Under the pieces are notes generated by a model, which was not told where the DNA came from, did no database searches, and saw only the letters and a list, made by a program, of their open reading frames with translations. From contig JAIOYV010000067.1 in assembly GCA_021740905.1 (NCBI GenBank), positions 1 through 36,975 of the forward strand: a stretch of 36,975 bases of DNA. Direction: 5' to 3'. Source of the stretch: Bacteroidales bacterium (GTDB lineage Bacteria > Bacteroidota > Bacteroidia > Bacteroidales > M50B96). This document shows, piece by piece, positions 23,032-30,247 of the stretch (its first letter is position 1; the number at the start of each line of letters is the position of its first letter). A program made the position numbers and the translations under genes.

Positions 23032-24108
23032 ATGGAAAGGGATTCAAAAGTGCAATACGATCAACTGATTATTTATTATTTCTCAGGAACCGGCAATGCC
23101 CGGAACGCAGCCCGATGGATCCAAAACACCGGCCAACAGAAAGGTGTTTCAACCCAACTGATAAACATCGACCGATTCGATAAAATAGAAGTTCCAGGGC
23201 ATTTTGGGAAAATACTTATTGGTTTTTGTTGTCCAACCCATGGATTTAACTTGCCGCCATTAATGCTTAAGTTTATCTTTAAATTTCCAAAGAGAAAAAA
23301 CTGCGATGTCTTTCTCCTGAACACCCGGGGCGGCTTGAAATTGTACAATTGGCACGTTCCGGGTTTAAGTGGAGTTGCCCAGATTCTACCTGCAATCATT
23401 CTTTGGATAAAAGGATTCAAGGTTGTTGGGATGCGCCCTTTAGACCTTCCTTCGAATTGGTTGATCCTACACCCCGGACTAACCCAAAAGGCAGTTACAT
23501 CAATTTACCAACACTGTCAACCTAAAGTGCAGCAATTCACCCTGAAAATAGTAAGGGGGAAGAAAGACCGCCGTGCACTTTGGACTTTGCCCATCGATAT
23601 TCTGTTGATCCCGATAGCCATTGGCTACTATTTCATTGGTCGTTTCTTTCTCGCCAAAACCCTTATTGCCACCGATACCTGCAACAATTGTGATGTATGT
23701 ATTTCGAAATGCCCGGTCGAGGCTATCGTAAAAGTTAATGAGCGACCCTTCTGGACCTATCGTTGCGAAAGTTGCATGAGGTGTGTCAATATCTGTCCGC
23801 AACGGGCCATCGAAACAACGCATGGATATTCTACCTTGGTAGTCTTTGTTTCCTCTTTAGTGATATCGCCATTCTTAATGGCCGGGATTAAAAAACTTGG
23901 GGCGATGGATTTTTTTCTACAATCGGTTCTGACCGAAAAAATATTGACCTTAATCAATGCTTTTTTCTTTCTTGTGTTTGTTATTTTAAGTTATGGCGTG
24001 TTGCATTTTTTCATGCGATTCAAATTCGTTAGCCGGATAATTGCTTTCACATCTTTAAGCAAATACAGGTTTTGGAGAAGGTACAAGGCACCTAAGCAGG
24101 TTGTGTGA
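23032..24108 (+). CDS. EFR1-type flavodoxin/ferredoxin membrane protein
   Basis: A 358-residue electron-transfer protein. The N-terminal flavodoxin-like domain (about 12-150) carries the FMN-phosphate loop YYFSGTGNARNAARW. A membrane segment follows near 185-205 (LPIDILLIPIAIGYYFI). Then come two [4Fe-4S] clusters of bacterial ferredoxin type: Cys217/220/223/227 (CNNCDVCISKCP) and Cys245/248/251/255 (CESCMRCVNICP). Two further hydrophobic segments close the protein (about 265-285 and 305-330). It probably passes electrons between flavin and iron-sulphur centres at the membrane face; partners are unknown. It follows the C-GCAxxG-C-C gene by 65 nt. The membrane helices make it longer than soluble EFR1 proteins of about 260 residues. 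Confidence 0.88.
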   Translation: MERDSKVQYDQLIIYYFSGTGNARNAARWIQNTGQQKGVSTQLINIDRFDKIEVPGHFGKILIGFCCPTHGFNLPPLMLKFIFKFPKRKNCDVFLLNTRGGLKLYNWHVPGLSGVAQILPAIILWIKGFKVVGMRPLDLPSNWLILHPGLTQKAVTSIYQHCQPKVQQFTLKIVRGKKDRRALWTLPIDILLIPIAIGYYFIGRFFLAKTLIATDTCNNCDVCISKCPVEAIVKVNERPFWTYRCESCMRCVNICPQRAIETTHGYSTLVVFVSSLVISPFLMAGIKKLGAMDFFLQSVLTEKILTLINAFFFLVFVILSYGVLHFFMRFKFVSRIIAFTSLSKYRFWRRYKAPKQVV

Positions 24109-24185
24109 CAAATTCCACAAAGTATGATTGATATGTAGTTATAGAATGGAGCGATGGAGTGTTGCAGCGATGGAGTGTTTAAGAT

Positions 24186-24271
24186 TTCTAAGTGTTACTT
24201 AGTGTCCTTAGTGCCTCAGTGGTTAGTTTTTTTACCACTAAGACACTTAGATCACTAAGTTTCACTAAGGT
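24186..24271. repeat. Long hairpin repeat of the CACTAAG type
   Basis: An imperfect inverted repeat. CTTAGTGCCTCAGTGGT (24207-24223) pairs with ACCACTAAGACACTTAG (24234-24250), 14 of 17, and the arms extend outward to about 37 nt each (about 29 paired). The motif (TTAGTG)n is internally repetitive. This repeat class is frequent between Bacteroidota genes. The T-run TAGTTTTTTT lies in the loop, not after the stem, so it is not a normal terminator. Just upstream (24146-24180) ATGGAGCGATGGAGTG forms a short minisatellite. Confidence 0.65.
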
Positions 24272-24328
24272 GAATTTTGTCGTACACCCGCTAAAAATAA
24301 GTTCAAATAATTAAGGTATTTTCAAATT

Positions 24329-25042
24329 ATGCTCAAGGACGAAACTTTAAAATCAATATTAAAAACAAACCCTAATCAGAATATTTCAATTCTCGGCTTT
24401 TTCTTCAATTATCCGGTCGAAGACTATATGGTTGAAAATAATTCGGCCTTGGTTCTCGGTAAAAGCGAGCATTTGTGGGTGCATATTGCCAGCTCCTCGG
24501 CCAACGAATTGTCTTCGCTTTTGGCCAGGCACAACAACAAGGTAAAATATTATTTTTCGGTCGAAGATTGGATGATCCCTTTGATATTGGATCATGGCAC
24601 CGAAGAATGGAGGATGCTTACCTATCGCTATATTCTTGATCCAAAAATCCATACAGATTCTCCACATGCCGAAGTAATTGAACTGGATAGATCGTATGCA
24701 AATTACATCTACGAAAAATCAAATTATAAAGAATTTATTTCGGTAGCATATATCGAAGACCGGTTGAATAGGGGTATTTCTGCGGCGATAATGGAAAATA
24801 ATAAACTGGTGGCCTGGGGCTTCACACACGACGATAATGCTTTGGGGTTTCTGCATGTTCTTGAAGATTATAGAAGAAAAGGGTATGGACGAGATATTTT
24901 ATTGAGTTTGATCAAGAAAAAAAGAAATGAAAACATGCCGGTAATTGGAAATGTCATACCCGGTAATACCTCATCTGTCGCCCTTCTTGACAAACTTGGT
25001 TTCAAGTTCGACAGAAATATTAGTTGGATCAAATTGAAATGA
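24329..25042 (+). CDS. GNAT-family N-acetyltransferase
   Basis: A 237-residue protein. The C-terminal half (about 115-237) is a GNAT fold: IMENNKLVAWGFTHDDNALGFLHVLEDYRRKGYGRDILLSL contains strand 4 and the acetyl-CoA pyrophosphate loop (R-R-K-G-Y-G, the Q/RxxGxG/A motif), followed by NVIPGNTSSVALLDKLGF, the usual helix after strand 5. The N-terminal half (1-110) looks like a degenerate GNAT or substrate-recognition domain, giving a two-domain layout as in FR47-like acyltransferases. The acceptor substrate cannot be read from the sequence. The 63-residue membrane protein starts 18 nt downstream, so the two are probably co-transcribed. Confidence 0.85.
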   Translation: MLKDETLKSILKTNPNQNISILGFFFNYPVEDYMVENNSALVLGKSEHLWVHIASSSANELSSLLARHNNKVKYYFSVEDWMIPLILDHGTEEWRMLTYRYILDPKIHTDSPHAEVIELDRSYANYIYEKSNYKEFISVAYIEDRLNRGISAAIMENNKLVAWGFTHDDNALGFLHVLEDYRRKGYGRDILLSLIKKKRNENMPVIGNVIPGNTSSVALLDKLGFKFDRNISWIKLK

Positions 25043-25060
25043 ACTTAAAAGAATGCGATA

Positions 25061-25252
25061 ATGGAAAGAGAACCGAAAACAAACAGAATTGTACTCATCG
25101 TACTTATCATCTTAAATGGGATTGTTTTATTGGGGCAGGTATGGCCGGAAGGTGCACCTCCTTTTGCAAGGATCGTGAATATTATATTTCTGATATTTAG
25201 TATGGTATTCTTTCTGTCGTTTTTTAGGAAGAAAAATAAATCTGAGGACTAA
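25061..25252 (+). CDS. Small two-helix membrane protein
   Basis: A 63-residue protein with a charged N-terminus (MEREPKTNR) and two hydrophobic helices, about 10-27 (IVLIVLIILNGIVLLGQV) and 37-55 (IVNIIFLIFSMVFFLSFF). A short W-P-E-G-A-P-P loop joins them and a basic tail (RKKNKSED) follows. It belongs to no family I know. It follows the GNAT gene by 18 nt. A decayed second copy lies at 27425-27571, so the sequence was a real gene under selection at the time of duplication. Confidence 0.65.
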   Translation: MEREPKTNRIVLIVLIILNGIVLLGQVWPEGAPPFARIVNIIFLIFSMVFFLSFFRKKNKSED

Positions 25253-25430
25253 TATGAGAGAGTTAGGGAAATGTTTTATTTTTACAGAAAAACTAAAAGT
25301 GATTTTTTTGTAAGCGTCTCATTGAAACTTACTTTTTGCAGGCAAAATACATGAAACAATTATTCATTTTCAATAAATAGGCGAAGCTGAAAAGCCGCAC
25401 AAAAAAGGAAAATAACTTAAACCGACAAAA

Positions 25431-25766
25431 ATGGACTCACAAAAAGTAGACATGTTTATTATGACAAATGGCAAATTCTTTGAAAGCCATCAGGTTGCTC
25501 AGATTAGAGACCGGTTAATAAGCATAGATGATTCAAAATGGAGCGTACTTCAAACACTCCAGTTCAAAGATCCCACTGTAAGCATAATTGTGTCGTTATT
25601 AGGTGGAAGCCTGGGCATCGACAGATTCATAATTGGTGACACCGGTATGGGAATCGGTAAATTATTAACCTGTGGAGGTTTAGGTATTTGGACAATCATT
25701 GATTGGTTTCTGATCATGGGAGCCACCCGTGAAAAAAACTATGAGAAATTGCAACGAGTCCTATAG
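25431..25766 (+). CDS. TM2-domain membrane protein
   Basis: A 111-residue protein. The N-terminal 45 residues are soluble (KVDMFIMTNGKFFESHQ, then DRLISIDDSKW). A TM2 domain follows: two helices joined by a short turn, with the family pattern VSIIVSLLGGSLGIDRFIIGDTG and GIGKLLTCGGLGIWTIIDWF, where G-x-x-G-x-D-R-F is diagnostic. The C-terminus is basic and short. TM2 proteins are common but lack a defined reaction. It is the first gene of a tight four-gene operon (2-nt gap to the next). Upstream, 25260-25430 has an AT-rich stretch with TATTTTTA one base off the -7 consensus. Confidence 0.88.
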   Translation: MDSQKVDMFIMTNGKFFESHQVAQIRDRLISIDDSKWSVLQTLQFKDPTVSIIVSLLGGSLGIDRFIIGDTGMGIGKLLTCGGLGIWTIIDWFLIMGATREKNYEKLQRVL

Positions 25767-25768
25767 AA

Positions 25769-26188
25769 ATGTCATCCAATAGAAACAAGCTATACTTTTT
25801 TATACTTATTTCTTGTTTTATCGGATATATCTGGATTTTCTATTGTTACACAAGAGGATCGAATGGAGCAAGCAATGATATTACTTATTGCTTTATAAAA
25901 CAGGCTACAAATATACCCTGCCCATCGTGTGGTAGCACCCGTTCAGTGCTTTCGCTGATGAGTGGGGATATCCTTGAAGCAATCAATTATAACCCACTTG
26001 GCATCTTGAGCAGCCTAGTGCTTGTTGTTGCTCCTTTTTGGATTTTTCGGGATTTGATATGTAGAAAAGATTCATTTCATACGGCATATCAAAAAACTGA
26101 ATTTTATTTTAAAAAGAAAGTAGTGGCGATTCCTGCAATAGCATTAATATTGGCGAATTGGATTTGGAATATTTATAAAGAACTATGA
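25769..26188 (+). CDS. DUF2752 membrane protein
   Basis: A 139-residue membrane protein with the DUF2752 signature NIPCPSCGSTRSVLSLMSGDILEAINYNPLG (residues about 50-80): C-P-x-C-G-x-T-R, a short Ser/Gly stretch and an N-P-L-G turn. Hydrophobic segments lie near 8-28, 85-103 and 115-135. The paired cysteines suggest metal binding or a thiol pair, but no reaction has been assigned to the family. It lies 2 nt after the TM2 gene and overlaps the next gene by 4 nt (ATGA). The TM2-DUF2752 pairing is, as I recall, recurrent in Bacteroidota. Confidence 0.87.
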   Translation: MSSNRNKLYFFILISCFIGYIWIFYCYTRGSNGASNDITYCFIKQATNIPCPSCGSTRSVLSLMSGDILEAINYNPLGILSSLVLVVAPFWIFRDLICRKDSFHTAYQKTEFYFKKKVVAIPAIALILANWIWNIYKEL

Positions 26189-26616
26189 TAAACATTAAAG
26201 AATTTGCATATACCCCAGGGGAACACGAGGCAGAGAAAGCTGCAAATAGCTATATTATGTCGGTGGTGGCCTTAGTGGGTGGCTTACCACTTCCCATAAT
26301 CAATTTGATTGCCACCCTTGCTTTTTATGCCGGGAACAGAAAAGGGACCTATTATGTACGTTGGCATTGTACACAAGCCTTGCTTTCGCAGTTTTCGTTA
26401 TTGCTGATGAATAGTTGTGGGTTTTGGTGGACCATAGCAATACTATTTGGTCCCGAAACGATCACGAATAAATACATTGCGTATATTTTTACCATCATAA
26501 TTTATAATCTGATAGAATTTGTTGCAACAATATATACAGCAATGAAAACCGGGAAAGGAAAACATGTTGAATGGTGGCTCTATGGAAATTTAACGAATCT
26601 AATCTGCAAGCCTTAA
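26185..26616 (+). CDS. DUF4870/Tic20-like membrane protein
   Basis: A 143-residue protein with four hydrophobic stretches, near 28-50, 65-80, 80-98 and 100-120. The conserved-looking motif YVRWHCTQALLSQFSLLLMN falls where DUF4870 proteins have an H(A/C)xQA(L/I) helix. Helical-bundle proteins of this kind are small and their function is unknown. The start codon overlaps the DUF2752 stop (ATGA), and the M48 protease starts 1 nt after its stop, so all four are translated together. Family assignment is by motif and topology and is less sure than for its neighbours. Confidence 0.75.
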   Translation: MINIKEFAYTPGEHEAEKAANSYIMSVVALVGGLPLPIINLIATLAFYAGNRKGTYYVRWHCTQALLSQFSLLLMNSCGFWWTIAILFGPETITNKYIAYIFTIIIYNLIEFVATIYTAMKTGKGKHVEWWLYGNLTNLICKP

Positions 26617-26617
26617 A

Positions 26618-27418
26618 ATGAATCGAATATCATCTCAATTAGTAATAACATTAGTCTTATTTTTTGCGGTATGGTTCGCATTAAGTAGGGTCGATTGGAT
26701 CGATGTACTGAATATTGAACATATAAATAAGACAACCGAAGAAAAGTTGGGTGAATTTTTCTGGGACATTATCAAGCAGACCGAAAAAGAAATTCAGGAT
26801 CACGATATCGAGTTATCCATCGATAGCATCCTTTCGCGCATTTGCGATTCGAATCACATCGAAAAAGACAATATTACTTTACATCTTGTTGAAAAGGATG
26901 AGGTCAATGCCTTTGCCCTTCCCGGCAATCATTTAGTATTGTATCGCGGATTGATTTTGGCAACCGATGATGAAGCTGCGCTATGTGGTGTGATTTGCCA
27001 TGAAATTGCCCACATGGAAAAAAATCATGTCATGAAGAAACTAGTCAAAGAAATTGGTCTGTCGGTAATTATCTCTATGGCTGGAGGGAATACTGGCTCG
27101 GAGACAATGAAGGAAGCATTAAAGCTACTTTCGTCTACCGCTTATGATCGAAACCTGGAAAAGGAGGCCGATCTTTTAGCCGTAGAATATCTGATCAATT
27201 CAAAGGTTGATCCAGAACCTCTTGCCGAATTCTTATACGATATTTCAGGTGATGAATCTTCGATGGAAAAGCGGTTGTCATGGATTAGCACACATCCTGC
27301 ATCAAAAGAAAGAGCCGAATATATAATTGATTGTTGCAAAGGCAAGCCTACCGAGTATGTGCCAATATTATCAAAAGAAACCTGGGAGGGGCTTAGGGAA
27401 AACCTATCTACGTACTAA
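26618..27418 (+). CDS. Membrane-anchored M48-family zinc metalloprotease
   Basis: A 266-residue protease. One N-terminal membrane helix (about 8-24) is followed by a charged segment. The catalytic domain has His128-Glu129-Ile-Ala-His132 (HEIAH), the zinc-binding motif, and EKEADLLAVEYL, supplying the third ligand Glu as in the E-A-D motif of M48. The short NAFALPGNHLVLYRGLI segment is the substrate-cleft edge usual in M48 (Oma1/YfgC/BepA type). The C-terminal part, WISTHPASKERAEYI, matches the conserved S-T-H-P-x-x-x-x-R helix. Related proteins degrade or check misfolded envelope proteins. It is the last gene of the TM2 operon. Its likely partners are the three small membrane proteins. Confidence 0.92.
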   Translation: MNRISSQLVITLVLFFAVWFALSRVDWIDVLNIEHINKTTEEKLGEFFWDIIKQTEKEIQDHDIELSIDSILSRICDSNHIEKDNITLHLVEKDEVNAFALPGNHLVLYRGLILATDDEAALCGVICHEIAHMEKNHVMKKLVKEIGLSVIISMAGGNTGSETMKEALKLLSSTAYDRNLEKEADLLAVEYLINSKVDPEPLAEFLYDISGDESSMEKRLSWISTHPASKERAEYIIDCCKGKPTEYVPILSKETWEGLRENLSTY

Positions 27419-27424
27419 GAAATC

Positions 27425-27571
27425 CTTTGCTCCTTTATAATTGAAGCCATGCTTGTTTTACTGGGGCAAGTATGACCGGAAGGTGCACCCTCTTTTGCCA
27501 GGATCGTGAATATTGTGTTTCTGGTTTTGAGTTTGCTATTCTTCTTTTGCTTAAGTTTACATCAAAAATGA
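27425..27571 (+). pseudogene. Decayed second copy of the 63-residue membrane protein gene
   Basis: The DNA from about 27453 is about 80% identical over roughly 95 nt to 25123-25217. The frame reads FIIEAMLVLLGQV, then a stop (TGA at 27473-27475, where the intact copy has TGG for Trp), then PEGAPSFARIVNIVFLVLSLLFFF, ending with TGA at 27569-27571. The N-terminal codons and start are not recognisable. The copy directly precedes the DUF5995 gene at 27578. It shows a duplication that flanks the TM2-M48 block. Confidence 0.8.
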
Positions 27572-27577
27572 AAAAGA

Positions 27578-28348
27578 ATGATTGCAAAAACAATTGATGA
27601 GGTAATCGAGAACCTGGAGCAAATAATTCAAGCCTCGATAAATGAGGAAAGCCCTTTGGGATATTTTGCGGCCTTATATCAAAAGGTAACTATTGAAGTT
27701 AAAGCGAAATTAGGCAAGGATTATTTCGATGATGACAAAAGAATGGAGCAATTGGATGTAGTATTTGCGAACAGGTATTTGTTGGCTTGGGCAGATTACA
27801 AACAGGGAGATGGAACCACAAAGTCTTGGGAGCTGGCTTTCAGTTCATCAAAAAATAAAAATCTAATCGTACTTCAGCAATTGTTGTTTGGAATGAATGC
27901 CCATATTAATTTGGATTTAGGGATAGCCGCTTCTGAAGTAACCTGTAAATCAACAATTCAATCTTTACATTCCGATTTCAATAAGATCAATAAAATACTT
28001 GCGTCATTGGTCGATGAAGTGCAAAAAGATTTATCGAAGATATGGCCTACCTTGCATGTAATATTAAAGCTTGTTAAAAAGGCTGATGATTTGCTGGTAG
28101 ACTTTGCCATGACTATTGCCAGGGATGGTGCCTGGAAGTTTGCCAATGAGTTGATTGTGGAAGAAAAGGAGGGTCGTGAAAGCTTGATTTTCAATAGGGA
28201 TAAAAAAATAGCAAAGCTTTCGAAATTGATAACCGGCCATGGGATTTTAGTTCGGATCCTTTTGAAAATAATCCGATGGGGAGAACGAGGAAAAACATCC
28301 GATAAAATAAGGGCACTTGAGAAAGTAATTGATAATGTGAAAAGTTAA
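27578..28348 (+). CDS. DUF5995 family protein
   Basis: A 256-residue soluble protein. Its first 130 residues fit the DUF5995 pattern as I recall it: TIDEVIENLEQII, GYFAALYQKVTIEVKAKL, RMEQLDVVFANRYLLAW, then SWELAFSSSKNKNLIVLQQLL and GMNAHINLDLGIA. The second half is helical and charged, with no catalytic motif. The H-I-N-L-D segment is the most conserved-looking part. Function is unknown. It lies 6 nt after the decayed membrane gene. There is no clear promoter, so it may be read from the M48 operon. Confidence 0.85.
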   Translation: MIAKTIDEVIENLEQIIQASINEESPLGYFAALYQKVTIEVKAKLGKDYFDDDKRMEQLDVVFANRYLLAWADYKQGDGTTKSWELAFSSSKNKNLIVLQQLLFGMNAHINLDLGIAASEVTCKSTIQSLHSDFNKINKILASLVDEVQKDLSKIWPTLHVILKLVKKADDLLVDFAMTIARDGAWKFANELIVEEKEGRESLIFNRDKKIAKLSKLITGHGILVRILLKIIRWGERGKTSDKIRALEKVIDNVKS

Positions 28349-28584
28349 GGCCAATATAAAAGATACCTTTGGTTTCATTGATCTCGATTACGATTTGAAA
28401 TGCACCTTTCGTTCGTTTCGCCTCGCTGGCGCAGATTCCAAGCTCTTTTAATTGGGATAATTCAATACCTAACTGTATTCAGTTAGATAGGATTTGCAAT
28501 CTCTGCCATTTTTGATCAGCACAGATTACAAATCCACGCTAGAATTAGGAGTTTATATTCATGAGGATTAGAAAGAACCTCAAT

Positions 28585-29796
28585 CTATTTCTTGACAAAT
28601 TTCAAAGTTATTTGCTCGCTTTCCATGTTCAACATTAAAAAATAAACCCCGCTATTCAATTCGTGTATGTCAATTTCATTGGAGGCTCTTCCTTCTTTTA
28701 TCGTTTGTCCAAATATATTTAGAATGGAATAATTTCCCTGGCTGTTTGATGGCAGGTTTGTAATGCTGATTTTATCAGATGCCGGATTTGGATATAGGCC
28801 TATTTCACGCTGTGGGGCAATATGTATCGTGCTTGTTAAAATCGTGTTATCTAAAATGGCCAGGCCATTGTCGGTGCCCAACCAAACCTTGTTGTCTTTT
28901 GCAATCTCAACGGTATTAACCTTATTCGAAGGGATGCCGGAATTTGAAGTATTAAATAGGGTCCAATCTGTACCATCAAATTTTATCAAACCGCTATCCG
29001 AAGCAATCCATTTTGTCCCATTGTCATCAATGGCTATCGAAGGGAAAGCATCCAAATCATTGCTGATCAACATACCTGAATTCGAGGTATCGTACAAAGT
29101 CCATGCTTGATTATCATATTTTATTAAACCCAGGGAAGATGCAATCCATACGATTGAATCGTTTTCCACAGCAATACTCCTTTTGAAAGCATAAGGAACT
29201 GTACTTAAATAGGGGTAAACCATCCAGGCAGTATCTATCATAAGGCCAATTTCATGGGTTCCAATCACCCATCTTTTTTCTTGGCTTATTATTCCAATCC
29301 CGTATACATAGTCATTTGGGTTCCCGGAATTTGTTTGGTTATACGATGTAAAAACACCATTCTCATATTTAAAAAGACCACCATTTCCAAAATTGCCAAT
29401 CCAAACCACACCCGATTGGTCAATCTCCACACAGCTTAATTCGTAGTTGAACAAAAAGCCGTGTTGGTGCCAATTTGTATTGTCGTATTGAATCACACCA
29501 CTGACAGTCTGTGTTGTTATCCACACATCGTTGTTGGGCGCCACACTTATGTCGCTCACCACACTATTAGCGGCAACCTGGCTTGTTGGGACCTGTTCCC
29601 AGACTTCATTTTTAAGTTTCATGATCCCGCCGTTGTCAATTCCAATCCATGCAGTAGAATCTTGCTGGAATGCGATAGCCTTTACATTGTTATAGGGCAT
29701 TGCTGAATTGCTTGAGTTATAAACCACCCAAGATTGTGAAAATGATAATTGAGTTAGGCTTAACAGCACTGTAAGGGTAAATATTTTTAATTTCAT
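28585..29796 (-). CDS. T9SS-sorted propeller protein
   Basis: A 403-residue secreted protein. The ATG at 29796 was chosen over an upstream one (29838) because a signal peptide (MKLKIFTLTVLLSLTQLSFS, ending SFSQ) follows directly. Residues about 25-320 are Reg_prop-type propeller blades with W-I-G and DN-G-T-K-W-I-A-S-D-S-G-L motifs repeated about every 45 residues, each with an N/D-S-x-x-P segment (SNSGIPSN, SNSAMPYN). The last 75 residues are a T9SS type A sorting domain (LYPNPASDKISITNLP, LNIFGQTIKEG, ELNSGVYFLML). The propeller resembles the sensor of the kinase at 16917, but here it is released to the surface and not tied to a kinase. Confidence 0.88.
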   Translation of the reverse strand: MKLKIFTLTVLLSLTQLSFSQSWVVYNSSNSAMPYNNVKAIAFQQDSTAWIGIDNGGIMKLKNEVWEQVPTSQVAANSVVSDISVAPNNDVWITTQTVSGVIQYDNTNWHQHGFLFNYELSCVEIDQSGVVWIGNFGNGGLFKYENGVFTSYNQTNSGNPNDYVYGIGIISQEKRWVIGTHEIGLMIDTAWMVYPYLSTVPYAFKRSIAVENDSIVWIASSLGLIKYDNQAWTLYDTSNSGMLISNDLDAFPSIAIDDNGTKWIASDSGLIKFDGTDWTLFNTSNSGIPSNKVNTVEIAKDNKVWLGTDNGLAILDNTILTSTIHIAPQREIGLYPNPASDKISITNLPSNSQGNYSILNIFGQTIKEGRASNEIDIHELNSGVYFLMLNMESEQITLKFVKK

Positions 29797-29838
29797 GACA
29801 TTCTCCGAATTAGTGGATTGAAGAAATCCGCTGCCCAA

Positions 29839-30103
29839 ACTTGGGTATAATTTACTTCAATTAACATCTAAGGTTTGAACAACCGTATAGTTCAAAAGCT
29901 GCCTGTTAATAAAAGGTTAAAAGCACGAAGAGCTTATATGCACCGACTTCTTACACCGAATAATTGAATATGGCAACGTGGACTCCTTATCTATACTTCA
30001 ACTTTCTAAAGGAATCTTATATTTTGGAATAAGTATCACTGGCGAAGGCTCAGAAAGGGATTCTTGAGTGATTTTGAAACCCGATCATGTTGCAAAACAT
30101 AAA
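29839..30103. other. Gene-free stretch
   Basis: No convincing gene on either strand. The promoter of the propeller gene should lie at 29800-29880 but no exact consensus was found. The remainder, up to the maeB terminator at 30104, is featureless. Confidence 0.4.
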
Positions 30104-30135
30104 GCAAAAAAAGCCGACTCGCAAAAGTCGGCTTT
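30104..30135 (-). terminator. Intrinsic terminator of maeB
   Basis: AAAGCCGACT (30110-30119) pairs with AGTCGGCTTT (30126-30135) through a 10-bp stem. Reading the minus strand, a T-run follows (30109-30104). It lies 113 nt past the maeB stop. A shorter T-rich tail on the plus side makes it possibly bidirectional. Confidence 0.75.
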
Positions 30136-30247
30136 CTTTATCATAAGCATTGGGCGAACCAGAACGAACACAAAGTCAGTGATGTTTGAGAACTGATAGC
30201 TTGCCAGTTCTACCTCTCAGGCTTATTTTAAAAAAGTCATTTTTCTA

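Noticed and set aside
24140-24275. CRISPR-like repeats in the CACTAAG region
   Set aside because: Repeats are short, unevenly spaced and palindromic, with no unique spacers of constant length and no cas genes.
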